A stretch of DNA of 64,000 nt from UBA1219 sp045601425 (GTDB lineage: Bacteria; Bacteroidota; Bacteroidia; Bacteroidales; P3), in contig JAZRZP010000040.1 of the NCBI GenBank assembly GCA_045601425.1, positions 87,168 to 151,167 of the forward strand, read 5' to 3'. The stretch's first letter is position 1; each line of letters starts with the position of its first letter. Both the position numbers and the translations under genes were made by a program. The notes beneath the pieces are model-generated. The model was given only the letters and a program-made list of their open reading frames with translations, did not search any database and had not been told where the DNA came from. This document shows positions 25,642-35,125 of the stretch, piece by piece.

Positions 25642-27411
25642 AAAAGTAAAAAATTACTTTCTGTAACCCTTTGTACGACTACTATTGCAGCAGTTTCGGG
25701 CATATTTTTCTCATGTGCCAAGGAAGAACTCGACTACAGCAAGTTGAACCTCATCGGCGACCCGAAACCAATTACGGTCAGTGCCACTTTGCCGAAATCT
25801 GCAAGTTTGGACAAGACAACCCTCAGTACCGACGGAAAAGTGTGTTGGGAATCCGATGATAAAATTACGGTAAACGGCACCGAACTGGGAATAAGTGCAA
25901 TCCTTTCGGAGACTTGTGCGGTGTTTGAAGGAAGTGTAGGTTCCATAACCACTACCTACGGAAGAGGTTATTGGGCAACTTACCCCACCTCGCTCAACGC
26001 GACGGGATATACCTCAAGTTCTGTGAATGTTACGATTCCGCCCGCCCAGACCTACAATGGAGACAGTATTCCAAACTACATGGCGGCGTTCAATACAGCA
26101 GCTGATGGAGACAATCTTAATCTGCAGTTCAAGAACCTGTGCTGCATAATAAGATTTCAGGTAAAGTCTCAAGACAATGACAATAAACCCGAAAACACAC
26201 TTTCCGAAATAGAAGTCGTGTCCAGCCAGAACATTGCCGGCACGGCAACGGTGCAAATGGGCGGTTCCGGTCCTGAGTTTGTCAGTTGGATCAATGGTGG
26301 CGGTGTACTGACTCTGGACTGTGGAGACACACGGCTCAACAGTGGCACCGACATCACCTTCTATGTAATGGTCCCCGCCGGAACGCAGGACCTGACCGTG
26401 AAGTTCTACGATGCTACAGGCAAGTACATGTGCAAGACTGTAAGCAGTGCGGCTCTCGCACGCAACAACATATACACTCTTTCGGCTATACTGAATGCCA
26501 CCGAAGAAGCCCCCGCACATCTTTCTGGATTGTTTTCGGTGTCGCCAACCAAGAAAGTATACTTTTCCATTGGCAACCTGCAGTGGAGTGCCACAGGTGG
26601 TGGAAGTATTGCAACCACCCATGCTGTGGCGGGAGGTGGTATTGCCGTTGGTACATGGCGTTTCTCAAAACATCAGTGGGATTTTGTGGGTGACGCAACC
26701 ATGGGGAATGTATATGCCGGCGGTGTAAAGTGCAACAATGAATACATCTCCTCCACATACACAGGGTGGATAGATCTCTTCGGTTGGGGAACAAGCGGCT
26801 ACAACGGCAAATATCCGTATATGACAAGTTCAAATGTGTTAGACTACTGGTCTGGGGGGCTTGGCGCTTCCGATCCTGACAGCAACTACAATTGGGGCAG
26901 ATACAATGCCATAAGCAACGGTGGTAACCAACCTGGATTGTGGCGGGTTCTCGAACATACTGAATGGTTTTACTTGATGAATACCCGAACCAATGCGTCC
27001 GAAAAATATGGTCCGGCTTGCGTGAATGGTGTAAACGGTATGATAATTCTGCCCGACGAATTTTCTGTACCGACAGGGTTTCATTTTGTACATGGAATGG
27101 GACCAGGAAGTAAATACAGCGACAATACATACACCATTACCGAGTGGTTGACGTTGGAAAATGGTGGTGCGGTATTCTTGCCTGCTGGTGGTCGACGTGT
27201 CAAAGACAACAACACCAATCAATGCACCGTTATTGATTTGGTTGGCCAGTACGCGGCATTTTGGGGGGAAAATGTGGATGCGCGTGGTGAGTTCCCACTC
27301 ATTACCACCGTACCGACATATTTCTACTACGTTGCAGATGGATGTTACCCATCGTCCGACTATTTCAGCGAAAATGGGTTGGCGGTGCGTTTGGTGCGTG
27401 ATGCAAATTAA
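25642..27411 (+). CDS. Surface lipoprotein, fimbrillin-like plus FISUMP-like domains; start codon missing
   Basis: From 25642 the frame reads a signal peptide, KSKKLLSV then TLCTTTIAAVSGIFFSC, with lipobox FFSC, continuing AKEELDYSKLN. No ATG, GTG or TTG precedes it in frame after the TAG at 25597; TTG at 25744 would cut the signal off. The mature part (about 565 residues) has a fimbrillin-like N-terminal region (WESDDKITVNGTEL, later ITFYVMVPAG) and a C-terminal region from about residue 300 with WRFSKHQWDFVGD, IDLFGWGTSGYNG, GLWRVLEHTEWFYLMNTR and AVRLVRD, the fold common in Bacteroidales surface lipoproteins. Probably anchored and surface-exposed. Either a rare initiation codon is used or the gene is damaged at the 5' end. 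Confidence 0.7.
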   Translation, partial: KSKKLLSVTLCTTTIAAVSGIFFSCAKEELDYSKLNLIGDPKPITVSATLPKSASLDKTTLSTDGKVCWESDDKITVNGTELGISAILSETCAVFEGSVGSITTTYGRGYWATYPTSLNATGYTSSSVNVTIPPAQTYNGDSIPNYMAAFNTAADGDNLNLQFKNLCCIIRFQVKSQDNDNKPENTLSEIEVVSSQNIAGTATVQMGGSGPEFVSWINGGGVLTLDCGDTRLNSGTDITFYVMVPAGTQDLTVKFYDATGKYMCKTVSSAALARNNIYTLSAILNATEEAPAHLSGLFSVSPTKKVYFSIGNLQWSATGGGSIATTHAVAGGGIAVGTWRFSKHQWDFVGDATMGNVYAGGVKCNNEYISSTYTGWIDLFGWGTSGYNGKYPYMTSSNVLDYWSGGLGASDPDSNYNWGRYNAISNGGNQPGLWRVLEHTEWFYLMNTRTNASEKYGPACVNGVNGMIILPDEFSVPTGFHFVHGMGPGSKYSDNTYTITEWLTLENGGAVFLPAGGRRVKDNNTNQCTVIDLVGQYAAFWGENVDARGEFPLITTVPTYFYYVADGCYPSSDYFSENGLAVRLVRDAN

Positions 27412-27437
27412 CAGGATATAACGTGTTTTCATGATTC

Positions 27438-27468
27438 GGGGGCCGCAGAAATGCGGCTCCCCTTTTTT
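27438..27468 (+). terminator. Terminator of the lipoprotein gene
   Basis: GGGGGCCGCA (27438-27447), GAAA loop and a matching TGCGGCTCCCC arm, followed by six T residues. Confidence 0.85.
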
Positions 27469-27579
27469 ATAGTGTAGCGACAATGTCCCGTTTGCAGATA
27501 GGATTTCTCGGAGATACAGCAGTCACTGCCGGACTCGGTTCGTAAATCCGGCATCGTGAAACGGTTTAAGTCAGCCGTT

Positions 27580-28608
27580 TCACTTCCAGCCCTGAGCTTT
27601 CAGTTCTATGGCTGAGTTTTGCGGGGTTACCATTATGGCACCGCGTGCTTCCTCGGTAATGTGTCCGATGATGGAGATGCTTTCGCAGTTTTTTATTTTT
27701 TCGTAATCGGACTGGTTTACCGTAAAAAGGAGTTCGTTGTCTCCGCCACCGTTCATGGCGAAAGACGTGGGCAGCATGTTGGGGCCGAAGTCGGTGCAGA
27801 CGTGCGAAGTACCGTAGTCGATGGGTATTTTTTCCTCGTAAATTTCGCAGCCGCAATGCGATTCGCGGCAAATGGCGATGGCAGCCGAGGCAAGGCCGTC
27901 ACCTACATTGATCATGGAAGTGGGGATGATTCCGTTTTCGGCAAGCCAGTCCACGATGTCTGTACGAGGTTCGGGTTTCAGGAAACGCTCAATGACATAT
28001 TCATGTGAAGCAAGGTCGGGCTGGAACTGCGGATTGGCCTTGTAGGTGGCTTTTTCGCGTTCCAGAATGAGGAGTCCGGCATACGCCGAGCCGAAGTCGC
28101 CCGAGGCACAGAGCAGATCGTAAACCTTGGCACCGTTGCGGGTTACTATTTTGTTTTCCTCGGCTTCGCCGATGGCAGTGGCCGAAATCATCATGCCGGA
28201 AACGCTCGAAGTAATGTCGCTCGAAACGAGGTCGAGGTCGTAGCGATCGCAGGCGAAATGTATTCCCTCGAAGAACTCTTCCATGGCTTCGATTGTATAA
28301 CGGCTTGATATGGCAATGTTTACAATTATCTGTCTTGCGGTGGCATTCATGGCCACGATATTGGAGACGGCATTCGCAACGGCTTTGTAGCCGAGATGTT
28401 TCAGCGGGGTGTACATCATGTCGAAATGTATGCCTTCTACCAAGACGGTATTCGTTACAACGGTTCTGTTTTCCGAAAGTTCCATCACTGCAGCGTCATC
28501 GTGCAGGGCGACTTTGGTGTTGGCGTTTTTCACTTCAAAGTTTCCGGTAAGGTGTGAAATGAGTGCGAATTTTCCGTAATCTTCAAGTTTCTTTGTTTCT
28601 TCGTTCAT
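27580..28608 (-). CDS. thiL: Thiamine-monophosphate kinase homologue with altered motifs
   Basis: A 342-residue AIR-synthase-fold protein with the length and block order of ThiL, which phosphorylates thiamine monophosphate to the diphosphate cofactor. Many conserved acidic sites are changed: the first motif is HDDAAV (usually GDDAA), then TNTVLVEGIHF (Thr54 where Asp is usual), SNIVAMN (Asn83 for Asp), SSDITSS (GGDT changed to SSDI) and INVGDGLASAA (usually SDG with a following Asp or Glu). Residues for Mg-ATP binding may thus be lost. No other thi gene lies nearby; it is cotranscribed behind clpC, 12 bases after its stop. Confidence 0.85.
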   Translation of the reverse strand: MNEETKKLEDYGKFALISHLTGNFEVKNANTKVALHDDAAVMELSENRTVVTNTVLVEGIHFDMMYTPLKHLGYKAVANAVSNIVAMNATARQIIVNIAISSRYTIEAMEEFFEGIHFACDRYDLDLVSSDITSSVSGMMISATAIGEAEENKIVTRNGAKVYDLLCASGDFGSAYAGLLILEREKATYKANPQFQPDLASHEYVIERFLKPEPRTDIVDWLAENGIIPTSMINVGDGLASAAIAICRESHCGCEIYEEKIPIDYGTSHVCTDFGPNMLPTSFAMNGGGDNELLFTVNQSDYEKIKNCESISIIGHITEEARGAIMVTPQNSAIELKAQGWK

Positions 28609-28620
28609 GATGTGAGTTTA

Positions 28621-31215
28621 TCAAATTGTTGGATTTTCGGCAGAAACCAGTTTTTCTGTTTTTCTGATATCGATTCTGATTTTTGTTTCTTCGTTGTCTT
28701 TTTCCGTATCTATCACTATTTCGTCGCATTGCGAGAGCGAGGATCCGATAATGTGTTCGGCGAGTTCGTCTTCGACGTATTTCTGTATGGCACGGCGCAG
28801 TGGGCGGGCACCGTAGTTGGGGTCCCAGCCTTTTTCCAGAATGAAGTCCTTGGCACTCTCGGTGATTTTTATTTCGTAACCCATGGCTCCGATGCGGTCA
28901 AACAGACCATTGAGTTCAATGTCGATAATACGGTGGATCTGTTCGCGTTCGAGATTGTTGAAAATGACAATGTCGTCTATGCGGTTCAGAAATTCCGGGG
29001 CGAACTGTTTTTTCATTGCCTTTTCAATCACTTCCTTTTCGAGTTTTTCACGGTCGTTGGAACGCGACGAGGTGGAGAATCCCACTCCGGTACCGAACTC
29101 TTTCAGCTGTCGGGAGCCTATGTTCGAGGTCATGATTATGATGGTGTTCTTGAAATCGACCTTACGTCCCATTCCGTCGGTGAGCTGTCCGTCGTCGAGA
29201 ACTTGTAGCAGCAGGTTGAAGACGTCGGCATGAGCTTTTTCTATTTCATCGAGAAGAACGATGGAATAGGGTTTCCGGCGGACTTTTTCGGTAAGTTGGC
29301 CGCCTTCTTCGTAGCCCACATATCCCGGAGGGGCTCCTATGAGTCGGGAGACAGCGAATTTTTCCATGTATTCGCTCATGTCGATGCGTATCATGGCACT
29401 TTCGCTGTCGAAGAGGTATTTTGCCAGCACTTTTGCGAGGAAGGTTTTCCCCACGCCGGTGGGGCCGAGGAATATGAAACTTCCTATCGGGCGGTTGGGG
29501 TCTTTGAGGCCGGCACGGTTGCGGCGGACAGCTTTGGCAATCTTTGCCACAGCTTCGTCTTGTCCGATGACGCTTTTCTGGAGGTCGTCTTCCATGTTTT
29601 TAAGCCGTGAACCCTCGCTTTGTGCTATGCGCTGTATAGGCACCCCTGTCATCATGGCCACCACAGCGGCCACGTCTTCTTCGGTTACAGGAATGCGTTT
29701 TTCACGTTCTTCGGCTTCCCATTGTTTCTTTGTGTCTTCGAGTTTCGCCGAAAGCTGCCGTTCCTGATCGCGGAACACTGCGGCTTCGTTGTAGCTTTTT
29801 CGTGCAAGGACTTCTTTTTTCATGGCAACGACTCGTGCAATTTCCTGTTCGAGGGCAGTAATCTCTTCGGGTATCTTTATATTGGCGATATGTACTCTCG
29901 CACCGGCTTCGTCGAGTGCATCGATGGCCTTGTCGGGCAGCAGCCGGTCGCTGATATAGCGGTTGGTGAGCGTTACGCAGGCCTTTATTGCCTCGTCGGT
30001 GTAGCTTACGATGTGGTGATCCTCGTATTTGCTTTTTATGTTGTTCAGGATTTCGACGGTCTCATCAATGGTCGTGGCTTCGACCATGACTTTCTGGAAG
30101 CGGCGTTCCAGAGCACCGTCTTTTTCGATGTATTGCCTGTATTCGTCAAGTGTCGTAGTGCCTATGCACTGAAGTTCGTTGCGGGCAAGTGCTGGCTTGA
30201 ACATGTTGGAGGCGTCGAGCGATCCCGACGAGTTTCCGGCACCGACGATGGTGTGTATTTCGTCAATGAAGACAATTATGTCGGGATTATGCCTCAGCTC
30301 GTTGAGTATGGCTTTCATGCGTTCTTCGAACTGGCCGCGGTATTTCGTTCCGGCTACCAGCGAGCCCATATCAAGGGCAATGACGCGTTTTTTGTAAAGA
30401 GTTCGCGGGACCTTTCCTTCCACGATGCGAGTGGCAAGACCTTCGGCAATGGCCGATTTGCCTACGCCGGGCTCACCGATGAGTATAGGGTTGTTCTTCT
30501 TTCTGCGGCTGAGAATCTGGGCAATGCGTTCGAGTTCCTTTTCACGTCCCACAATGGGGTCGAGGCGGTGTTCGGCAGCGGCTTGTGTGAGGTCTCGGCC
30601 GAAGTTTTCCAGTGCCGGCGTGCGGTTGTTGCCCGAAGGTTTTCTTGTGTTTTTGTCGCCGAACAGGGTGTCGTTGTCGTCATCGTCGTCAAACAGGGTG
30701 TCGTTGTCGTCGTCGTTGGGAATCTGGTTTCTTGAGCTTCTGCGGGACGTCGGTACATCGTCTCCGGATTTCTTTCGGAAATTCTCGTTCATGTATTCCG
30801 ACAGTACATCGTATGTGAGTCCCTGCTGTTGCAGAAACGAGGAAACGATGTTGTTCCCGTCTTTCATGATGGTGAGCAGGAGGTGCTCGGTATTTATCGT
30901 GTCGCTTTTGTATTCCCTCGATACGAGATATGCGAACCGCAACACTTTTTCCAGCTGTTTCTGCATGGGAATGCTGTCGTTCGGATTGTGATTCATGCCG
31001 CTGTTTGTCTGGTTTATGGTGCGTTCGATGTTTTCTCTGACAAGGGAGATGTCCGTTTTGAAATGGTTCAGTATCTCCATGGCAGTGCAGTTCTTTTCCC
31101 GCAGCAGCCCTAAAAAAAGGTGTTCCACACCGAGAGTGGAACTTCCCAGACGCACTCCTTCGTCGTGGACATTGGATATGACCTTTGTGGCATTTTCGCT
31201 AAATTTCGGATCCAT
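28621..31215 (-). CDS. clpC: ATP-dependent Clp protease ATP-binding subunit ClpC
   Basis: An 864-residue Hsp100 unfoldase. It has two N-terminal Clp repeats (residues about 5-145), an acidic linker with a tandem NDTLF-DDDDD repeat (about 170-195), first AAA module with GEPGVGKSAIAEG, a UVR-type middle region (KSYNEAAVFRDQERQL), second AAA module with GPTGVGKTFLAK and LLDEIEKAH, and a C-terminal domain. It feeds ClpP with protein substrates. The thiL gene follows after 12 bases on the same strand. Start ATG at 31215. Confidence 0.96.
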   Translation of the reverse strand: MDPKFSENATKVISNVHDEGVRLGSSTLGVEHLFLGLLREKNCTAMEILNHFKTDISLVRENIERTINQTNSGMNHNPNDSIPMQKQLEKVLRFAYLVSREYKSDTINTEHLLLTIMKDGNNIVSSFLQQQGLTYDVLSEYMNENFRKKSGDDVPTSRRSSRNQIPNDDDNDTLFDDDDDNDTLFGDKNTRKPSGNNRTPALENFGRDLTQAAAEHRLDPIVGREKELERIAQILSRRKKNNPILIGEPGVGKSAIAEGLATRIVEGKVPRTLYKKRVIALDMGSLVAGTKYRGQFEERMKAILNELRHNPDIIVFIDEIHTIVGAGNSSGSLDASNMFKPALARNELQCIGTTTLDEYRQYIEKDGALERRFQKVMVEATTIDETVEILNNIKSKYEDHHIVSYTDEAIKACVTLTNRYISDRLLPDKAIDALDEAGARVHIANIKIPEEITALEQEIARVVAMKKEVLARKSYNEAAVFRDQERQLSAKLEDTKKQWEAEEREKRIPVTEEDVAAVVAMMTGVPIQRIAQSEGSRLKNMEDDLQKSVIGQDEAVAKIAKAVRRNRAGLKDPNRPIGSFIFLGPTGVGKTFLAKVLAKYLFDSESAMIRIDMSEYMEKFAVSRLIGAPPGYVGYEEGGQLTEKVRRKPYSIVLLDEIEKAHADVFNLLLQVLDDGQLTDGMGRKVDFKNTIIIMTSNIGSRQLKEFGTGVGFSTSSRSNDREKLEKEVIEKAMKKQFAPEFLNRIDDIVIFNNLEREQIHRIIDIELNGLFDRIGAMGYEIKITESAKDFILEKGWDPNYGARPLRRAIQKYVEDELAEHIIGSSLSQCDEIVIDTEKDNEETKIRIDIRKTEKLVSAENPTI

Positions 31216-31655
31216 CGTAATGCTTTGAGTTTAAAAACAAATGAAATTGTTTCGAAAATATTCCATTTTTACAAATTCTATTCAATGCGGATATCGTTGC
31301 AGGACAATTGTTTACGCAACGATATCAAGAAAAATCGAAACAATATATCAATTTCAAAAGTACTACAAAAACTTTGAAAATGCGGATTTCCGGTTTCGGA
31401 TTTTTCAACACGGATTTGTTTATATAGGCACCGAATTTACAGCCGTTTTATTGCGAAGAGTGTTTGCTGTAAAGGTTTTTACAAAAAAAACGTTTTTTTG
31501 ACAAAATATAATATATTGATATTCAGTGTGTTGATAAAATGTTTCAATGATTTTCAAGAAAATATGGCAAAAATTCAAATAAAATTAGTATCTTTGCAGT
31601 TCTATTCCCGAGAAGGAAATAAAACAAACAATATAATTAATTATAAAGTATAAAG
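31216..31655. other. Divergent AT-rich spacer between clpC and ompA, with ompA -7 element
   Basis: No gene is seen. TATCTTTG followed by C (31589-31596) is a -7 element for the OmpA gene at 31656, 60 bases upstream; its -33 box is not clear. No clear minus-strand clpC promoter was found. The remaining sequence is AT-rich. Confidence 0.5.
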
Positions 31656-32987
31656 ATGAAAAAAACATTAAAGATTGCAGCATTTGCACTTGTTTTGATC
31701 GGATTTAGCACAGTATTTGCGCAAGAAGCTAACACCGAGAAAACAGCAAGTCCAAGGTATCCGCATTACGGATTCTGGAGCAACTGGTCAATCGGCATCA
31801 ATGGCGGTTGGACCTACAGATTACAAAAAGAGACACTGAACAATCAGGAGATGACGTTCAACAACGACCATCGTAACGGTTGGGGTATCGGTGGACTTTT
31901 GGCAAAACAGTTGAATTACGTTTGGGACGTACGCTTCAAGGTGAACTATGCCGACGTTGATTCGAAAATCAAAAACAATCCCATTCTGGGACCAGAGAAA
32001 GAACAATCCACTCCCTATGGTGTTGTAAACTACACCAACTACATTGGTAAACACCTCAATTTCAATGTGGATTTCACATTCTCAATCATCGACGCCATCA
32101 AAGGTTATCAGGATCCTTACAGAAAATGCAGACTCTACCTCCTTGCAGGTATGGGCGGTACAGCATTCCTGAACGATGATGAAGCTGAAAACCAGAACGG
32201 AGAACAGAAACGCTGGTTCGGCAACGAATCATTTTCTGCTAACGTTGGTTTGGGTTTTGACTGGAGATGTTGCGAACACTTCTCTCTCTATGTTGAACCT
32301 TCGATTTGGGTTATCGCCGACCTTCCGACAGTGTTCGACGGTGACATCGTAGGAACTTATCTGTATGTTCCACTGGGACTCAAATATCATTTCGGCGTAA
32401 CAGCAGCTGACAAGGCACGCATTGCACAGGAAGCTCTCCTTACACAGGAAAACTTCGACAACCTCCAGAAACAGTTGGAAGAATGTCAGGATGACCTCGC
32501 AGCATGCAACAAAAACGAACAGGATCTCAAAAACAAAATCGCTGCACTGGAAGACGAAAACGGTCAGCTCAAAGATCGTCTCGACAAGACAGAAGCAGAA
32601 AACAACCGTTTGAGAAACAAACTCAAAGATATGAAAGACAATCAGCAGAAATACTACGGATTGCCTGTATCTATCCTCTATCCTAACGATATATGGAAAG
32701 TTCAGCCTAGCGAAAAAGGCAAACTTGACGCTATCGCTAAAATCATGAAAGAAGATACTACTGTCAACTTCACAATCGTAGGTTCGTGCGACTACACTGC
32801 AAGTGACGAATACAATGACAGACTGTCTGAAAAACGTGCTAACGAAGTCAAGAGACTTCTCGTTAAGAAGTACGGTATCAACGGTGACCGTCTGACTACA
32901 GTTGGTAAAGGTAAACGTGAATGCTTCGGTGATTGCAAGCTTTCAATCAACCGTCGCGTATCCTTCTACGTAAATATGGAAGACTAG
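31656..32987 (+). CDS. OmpA family outer-membrane protein with coiled coil
   Basis: The 443-residue protein has a signal peptide ending VFAQ (residue 23), a barrel-like N-terminal part (about 30-245) with aromatic strands, a long charged coiled coil (about 255-330, heptads such as EQDLKNKIAALEDENGQLKD) and a C-terminal OmpA peptidoglycan-binding domain (about 335-443, with NDRLSEKRANEVKRLL and KGKRECFGDCKLSINRRV). It would link outer membrane and cell wall. Monocistronic, flanked by its own promoter and terminator. In Bacteroidales such proteins are abundant outer-membrane components. Confidence 0.92.
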   Translation: MKKTLKIAAFALVLIGFSTVFAQEANTEKTASPRYPHYGFWSNWSIGINGGWTYRLQKETLNNQEMTFNNDHRNGWGIGGLLAKQLNYVWDVRFKVNYADVDSKIKNNPILGPEKEQSTPYGVVNYTNYIGKHLNFNVDFTFSIIDAIKGYQDPYRKCRLYLLAGMGGTAFLNDDEAENQNGEQKRWFGNESFSANVGLGFDWRCCEHFSLYVEPSIWVIADLPTVFDGDIVGTYLYVPLGLKYHFGVTAADKARIAQEALLTQENFDNLQKQLEECQDDLAACNKNEQDLKNKIAALEDENGQLKDRLDKTEAENNRLRNKLKDMKDNQQKYYGLPVSILYPNDIWKVQPSEKGKLDAIAKIMKEDTTVNFTIVGSCDYTASDEYNDRLSEKRANEVKRLLVKKYGINGDRLTTVGKGKRECFGDCKLSINRRVSFYVNMED

Positions 32988-33006
32988 CAGTTTCCCTTTC
33001 TACCTT

Positions 33007-33041
33007 AAAAGGTCTGAATGAAAATTCAGACCTTTTTTTTT
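33007..33041 (+). terminator. Terminator of the OmpA gene
   Basis: GGTCTGAAT (33011-33019), loop GAAA, ATTCAGACC (33024-33032) followed by about eight T residues; AAAA before the stem extends the pairing. Confidence 0.9.
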
Positions 33042-33120
33042 GAAAAAATCTCCGGCAACCCTGAATTGCAGATATGAAAGAAACTTTTGAGAATGAATTA
33101 CCGAAAATACAGCCTTTGTC

Positions 33121-35025
33121 ATGACAATATACGAAATATTGAAAAAATACTGGGGATACGACAAGTTTCGTCCCTTGCAGGAAGATATAATAACTTCGGT
33201 GTTGAATGGCTGTGATACGCTGGCCCTGCTTCCCACCGGAGGAGGGAAGTCGATATGCTTTCAGGTGCCGGCAATGGCTTTGGACGGTCTCTGCATCGTA
33301 ATTTCTCCGCTCATTGCCCTAATGAAGGATCAGGTGCAGCACCTCAAGGAAAAGGGTATCAAAGCCGAGGCCATAGTTTCGGGAGTAAGCCGGGCCGAAA
33401 CGGAACGTATCCTGAACAACAGTGTTTACAGCGACTTGAAGTTTCTGTACGTATCGCCCGAAAGGCTGAAAAGCCAGTATTTTCTGGAATTTTTCAAAGA
33501 CATGAAAGTCGGGCTCATTGCTGTTGACGAGGCACATTGCATATCGCAGTGGGGCTACGACTTCCGTCCGCCTTATCTCGAGATTGCCGCAATAAGGGAA
33601 TATCATCCCGGAGTTCCGGTAATGGCACTCACGGCAACCGCCACTCCTGCAGTGGTGGCCGACATTCAGAACAAACTTGCTTTTTCGAAAAAACGCAACG
33701 TGTTCCGTAAGAGTTTTTACCGCGACAACCTCACCTACATGGCTTTTTTCGAGGAGGACAAGAACGGAAGGATGTTGCGGATTATCAATGCCATAAAAGG
33801 TTCGGGCATCGTGTATGTGCGAAACCGGCGGCGTACTCAGGAGATTGCGGAATTCCTTTACTCAAAGGGGATAAAGTCTTCGTTTTATCATGCCGGACTC
33901 AGCACCGAAGTCCGCGATGTGCGTCAGAAAAAATGGATGGACGGCGAAATACAGGTTATTGTAGCCACCAACGCTTTCGGCATGGGCATAGACAAACCCG
34001 ACGTGCGTTTCGTGATACATGTAGATCTGCCGGATTCGCCCGAGGCTTATTTTCAGGAAGCCGGTCGCGGCGGCAGAGATGAGAAACAAGCCTATGCCGT
34101 GATTCTTTACGACAATACCGACATCGAATCACTGAAACAGAACCTGCAGATGTCGTTCCCCTCGCTGACTTACATCAGAAACGTGTACAATGCTGTCTGC
34201 AATTTCTACAGAATCCCCGAAGGCAGCGGTGCCAACGTGAAGTTCGATTTCGATCCCGTTGCCATCTGCAATGCCTACAAAATGCAGGTCGTGCCGTTTT
34301 TCAGCGCTCTGCGTTTTCTGGAAAAAGAAGGTCTGCTGATGATTCCCGAAAAACAGGAAACCATGTCGCAGGTGAAAATACTCTGCGACAAACAGGAACT
34401 TTATGCCTTTCAGGTAGAAAACCGCAGATATGACGACATGCTGAAACTGATGCTCAGGCTCTATGGTGGACTATTTACGACGCATGTCACGATAAACGAG
34501 AAATTTTTGGCAAAGAAGATGATGTACGATGAATGTGATATTGTGAATTTTCTGCGAAGGCTGCACCAGCGGGGAATCATCGACTACCGCGAAAAGGAAA
34601 CTTCTCCGCAGATTGTTTTCCTTGCCGAAAGAATAAATCCGAACAACCTGTACATAAGTGATGAGAATTATAAAATGCTGAAAGACAACGCTATGACCCG
34701 CATGAATGCAATGGTGGATTACGTGCGCGGAACCGACAGGTGCAGGAGCAGCGCTTTGCTGTACTATTTCGGCGAAAAAAACAGCATACGTTGCGGGCGT
34801 TGCGACGTGTGCATCGCCCAAAGGCGTTCCTCCGACAGGGAAATCCTGCAGATGCGGATTCTGGAAGTCCTGAAGACTAACCCCTTGACAATAAAGAAAC
34901 TCTGTGCCGAAATCCCCAAACTCGATGAAAGGGAAATTACCGGAACGGTTCGTGAAATGCTCGACTGCAACGTGATCGGCATAGACGAGGACATGCAGCT
35001 GTTCGTGAAACAGAAGGGAAGATAA
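33121..35025 (+). CDS. recQ2: ATP-dependent DNA helicase RecQ (second, short paralogue)
   Basis: A 634-residue RecQ helicase: TGGGKS (residues 39-44), DEAHCISQWGYDFRPPY near 138, QEAGRGGRDE, and a zinc-binding cysteine set (CRSSALLYYFGEKNSIRCGRC, cut here for length). After the RQC part it ends in a winged-helix-like segment without an HRDC domain. It is clearly divergent from the partial RecQ at the left edge of the window. In Bacteroidota two RecQ genes are common. No operon partners. Confidence 0.95.
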   Translation: MTIYEILKKYWGYDKFRPLQEDIITSVLNGCDTLALLPTGGGKSICFQVPAMALDGLCIVISPLIALMKDQVQHLKEKGIKAEAIVSGVSRAETERILNNSVYSDLKFLYVSPERLKSQYFLEFFKDMKVGLIAVDEAHCISQWGYDFRPPYLEIAAIREYHPGVPVMALTATATPAVVADIQNKLAFSKKRNVFRKSFYRDNLTYMAFFEEDKNGRMLRIINAIKGSGIVYVRNRRRTQEIAEFLYSKGIKSSFYHAGLSTEVRDVRQKKWMDGEIQVIVATNAFGMGIDKPDVRFVIHVDLPDSPEAYFQEAGRGGRDEKQAYAVILYDNTDIESLKQNLQMSFPSLTYIRNVYNAVCNFYRIPEGSGANVKFDFDPVAICNAYKMQVVPFFSALRFLEKEGLLMIPEKQETMSQVKILCDKQELYAFQVENRRYDDMLKLMLRLYGGLFTTHVTINEKFLAKKMMYDECDIVNFLRRLHQRGIIDYREKETSPQIVFLAERINPNNLYISDENYKMLKDNAMTRMNAMVDYVRGTDRCRSSALLYYFGEKNSIRCGRCDVCIAQRRSSDREILQMRILEVLKTNPLTIKKLCAEIPKLDEREITGTVREMLDCNVIGIDEDMQLFVKQKGR

Positions 35026-35125
35026 TCCCTTGGGTGAGGGTGTATGTATTTGCGGTTTGCTTCATTTCACGGCAAGGTTACGGAAAGTTTTCGGAACTTG
35101 CAAGCGTGGGAGAAAAAAATTTTTT

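Noticed and set aside
29620..30735. 371-codon plus-strand frame inside clpC
   Set aside because: Antisense shadow of a highly conserved gene; no promoter and no recognisable protein.
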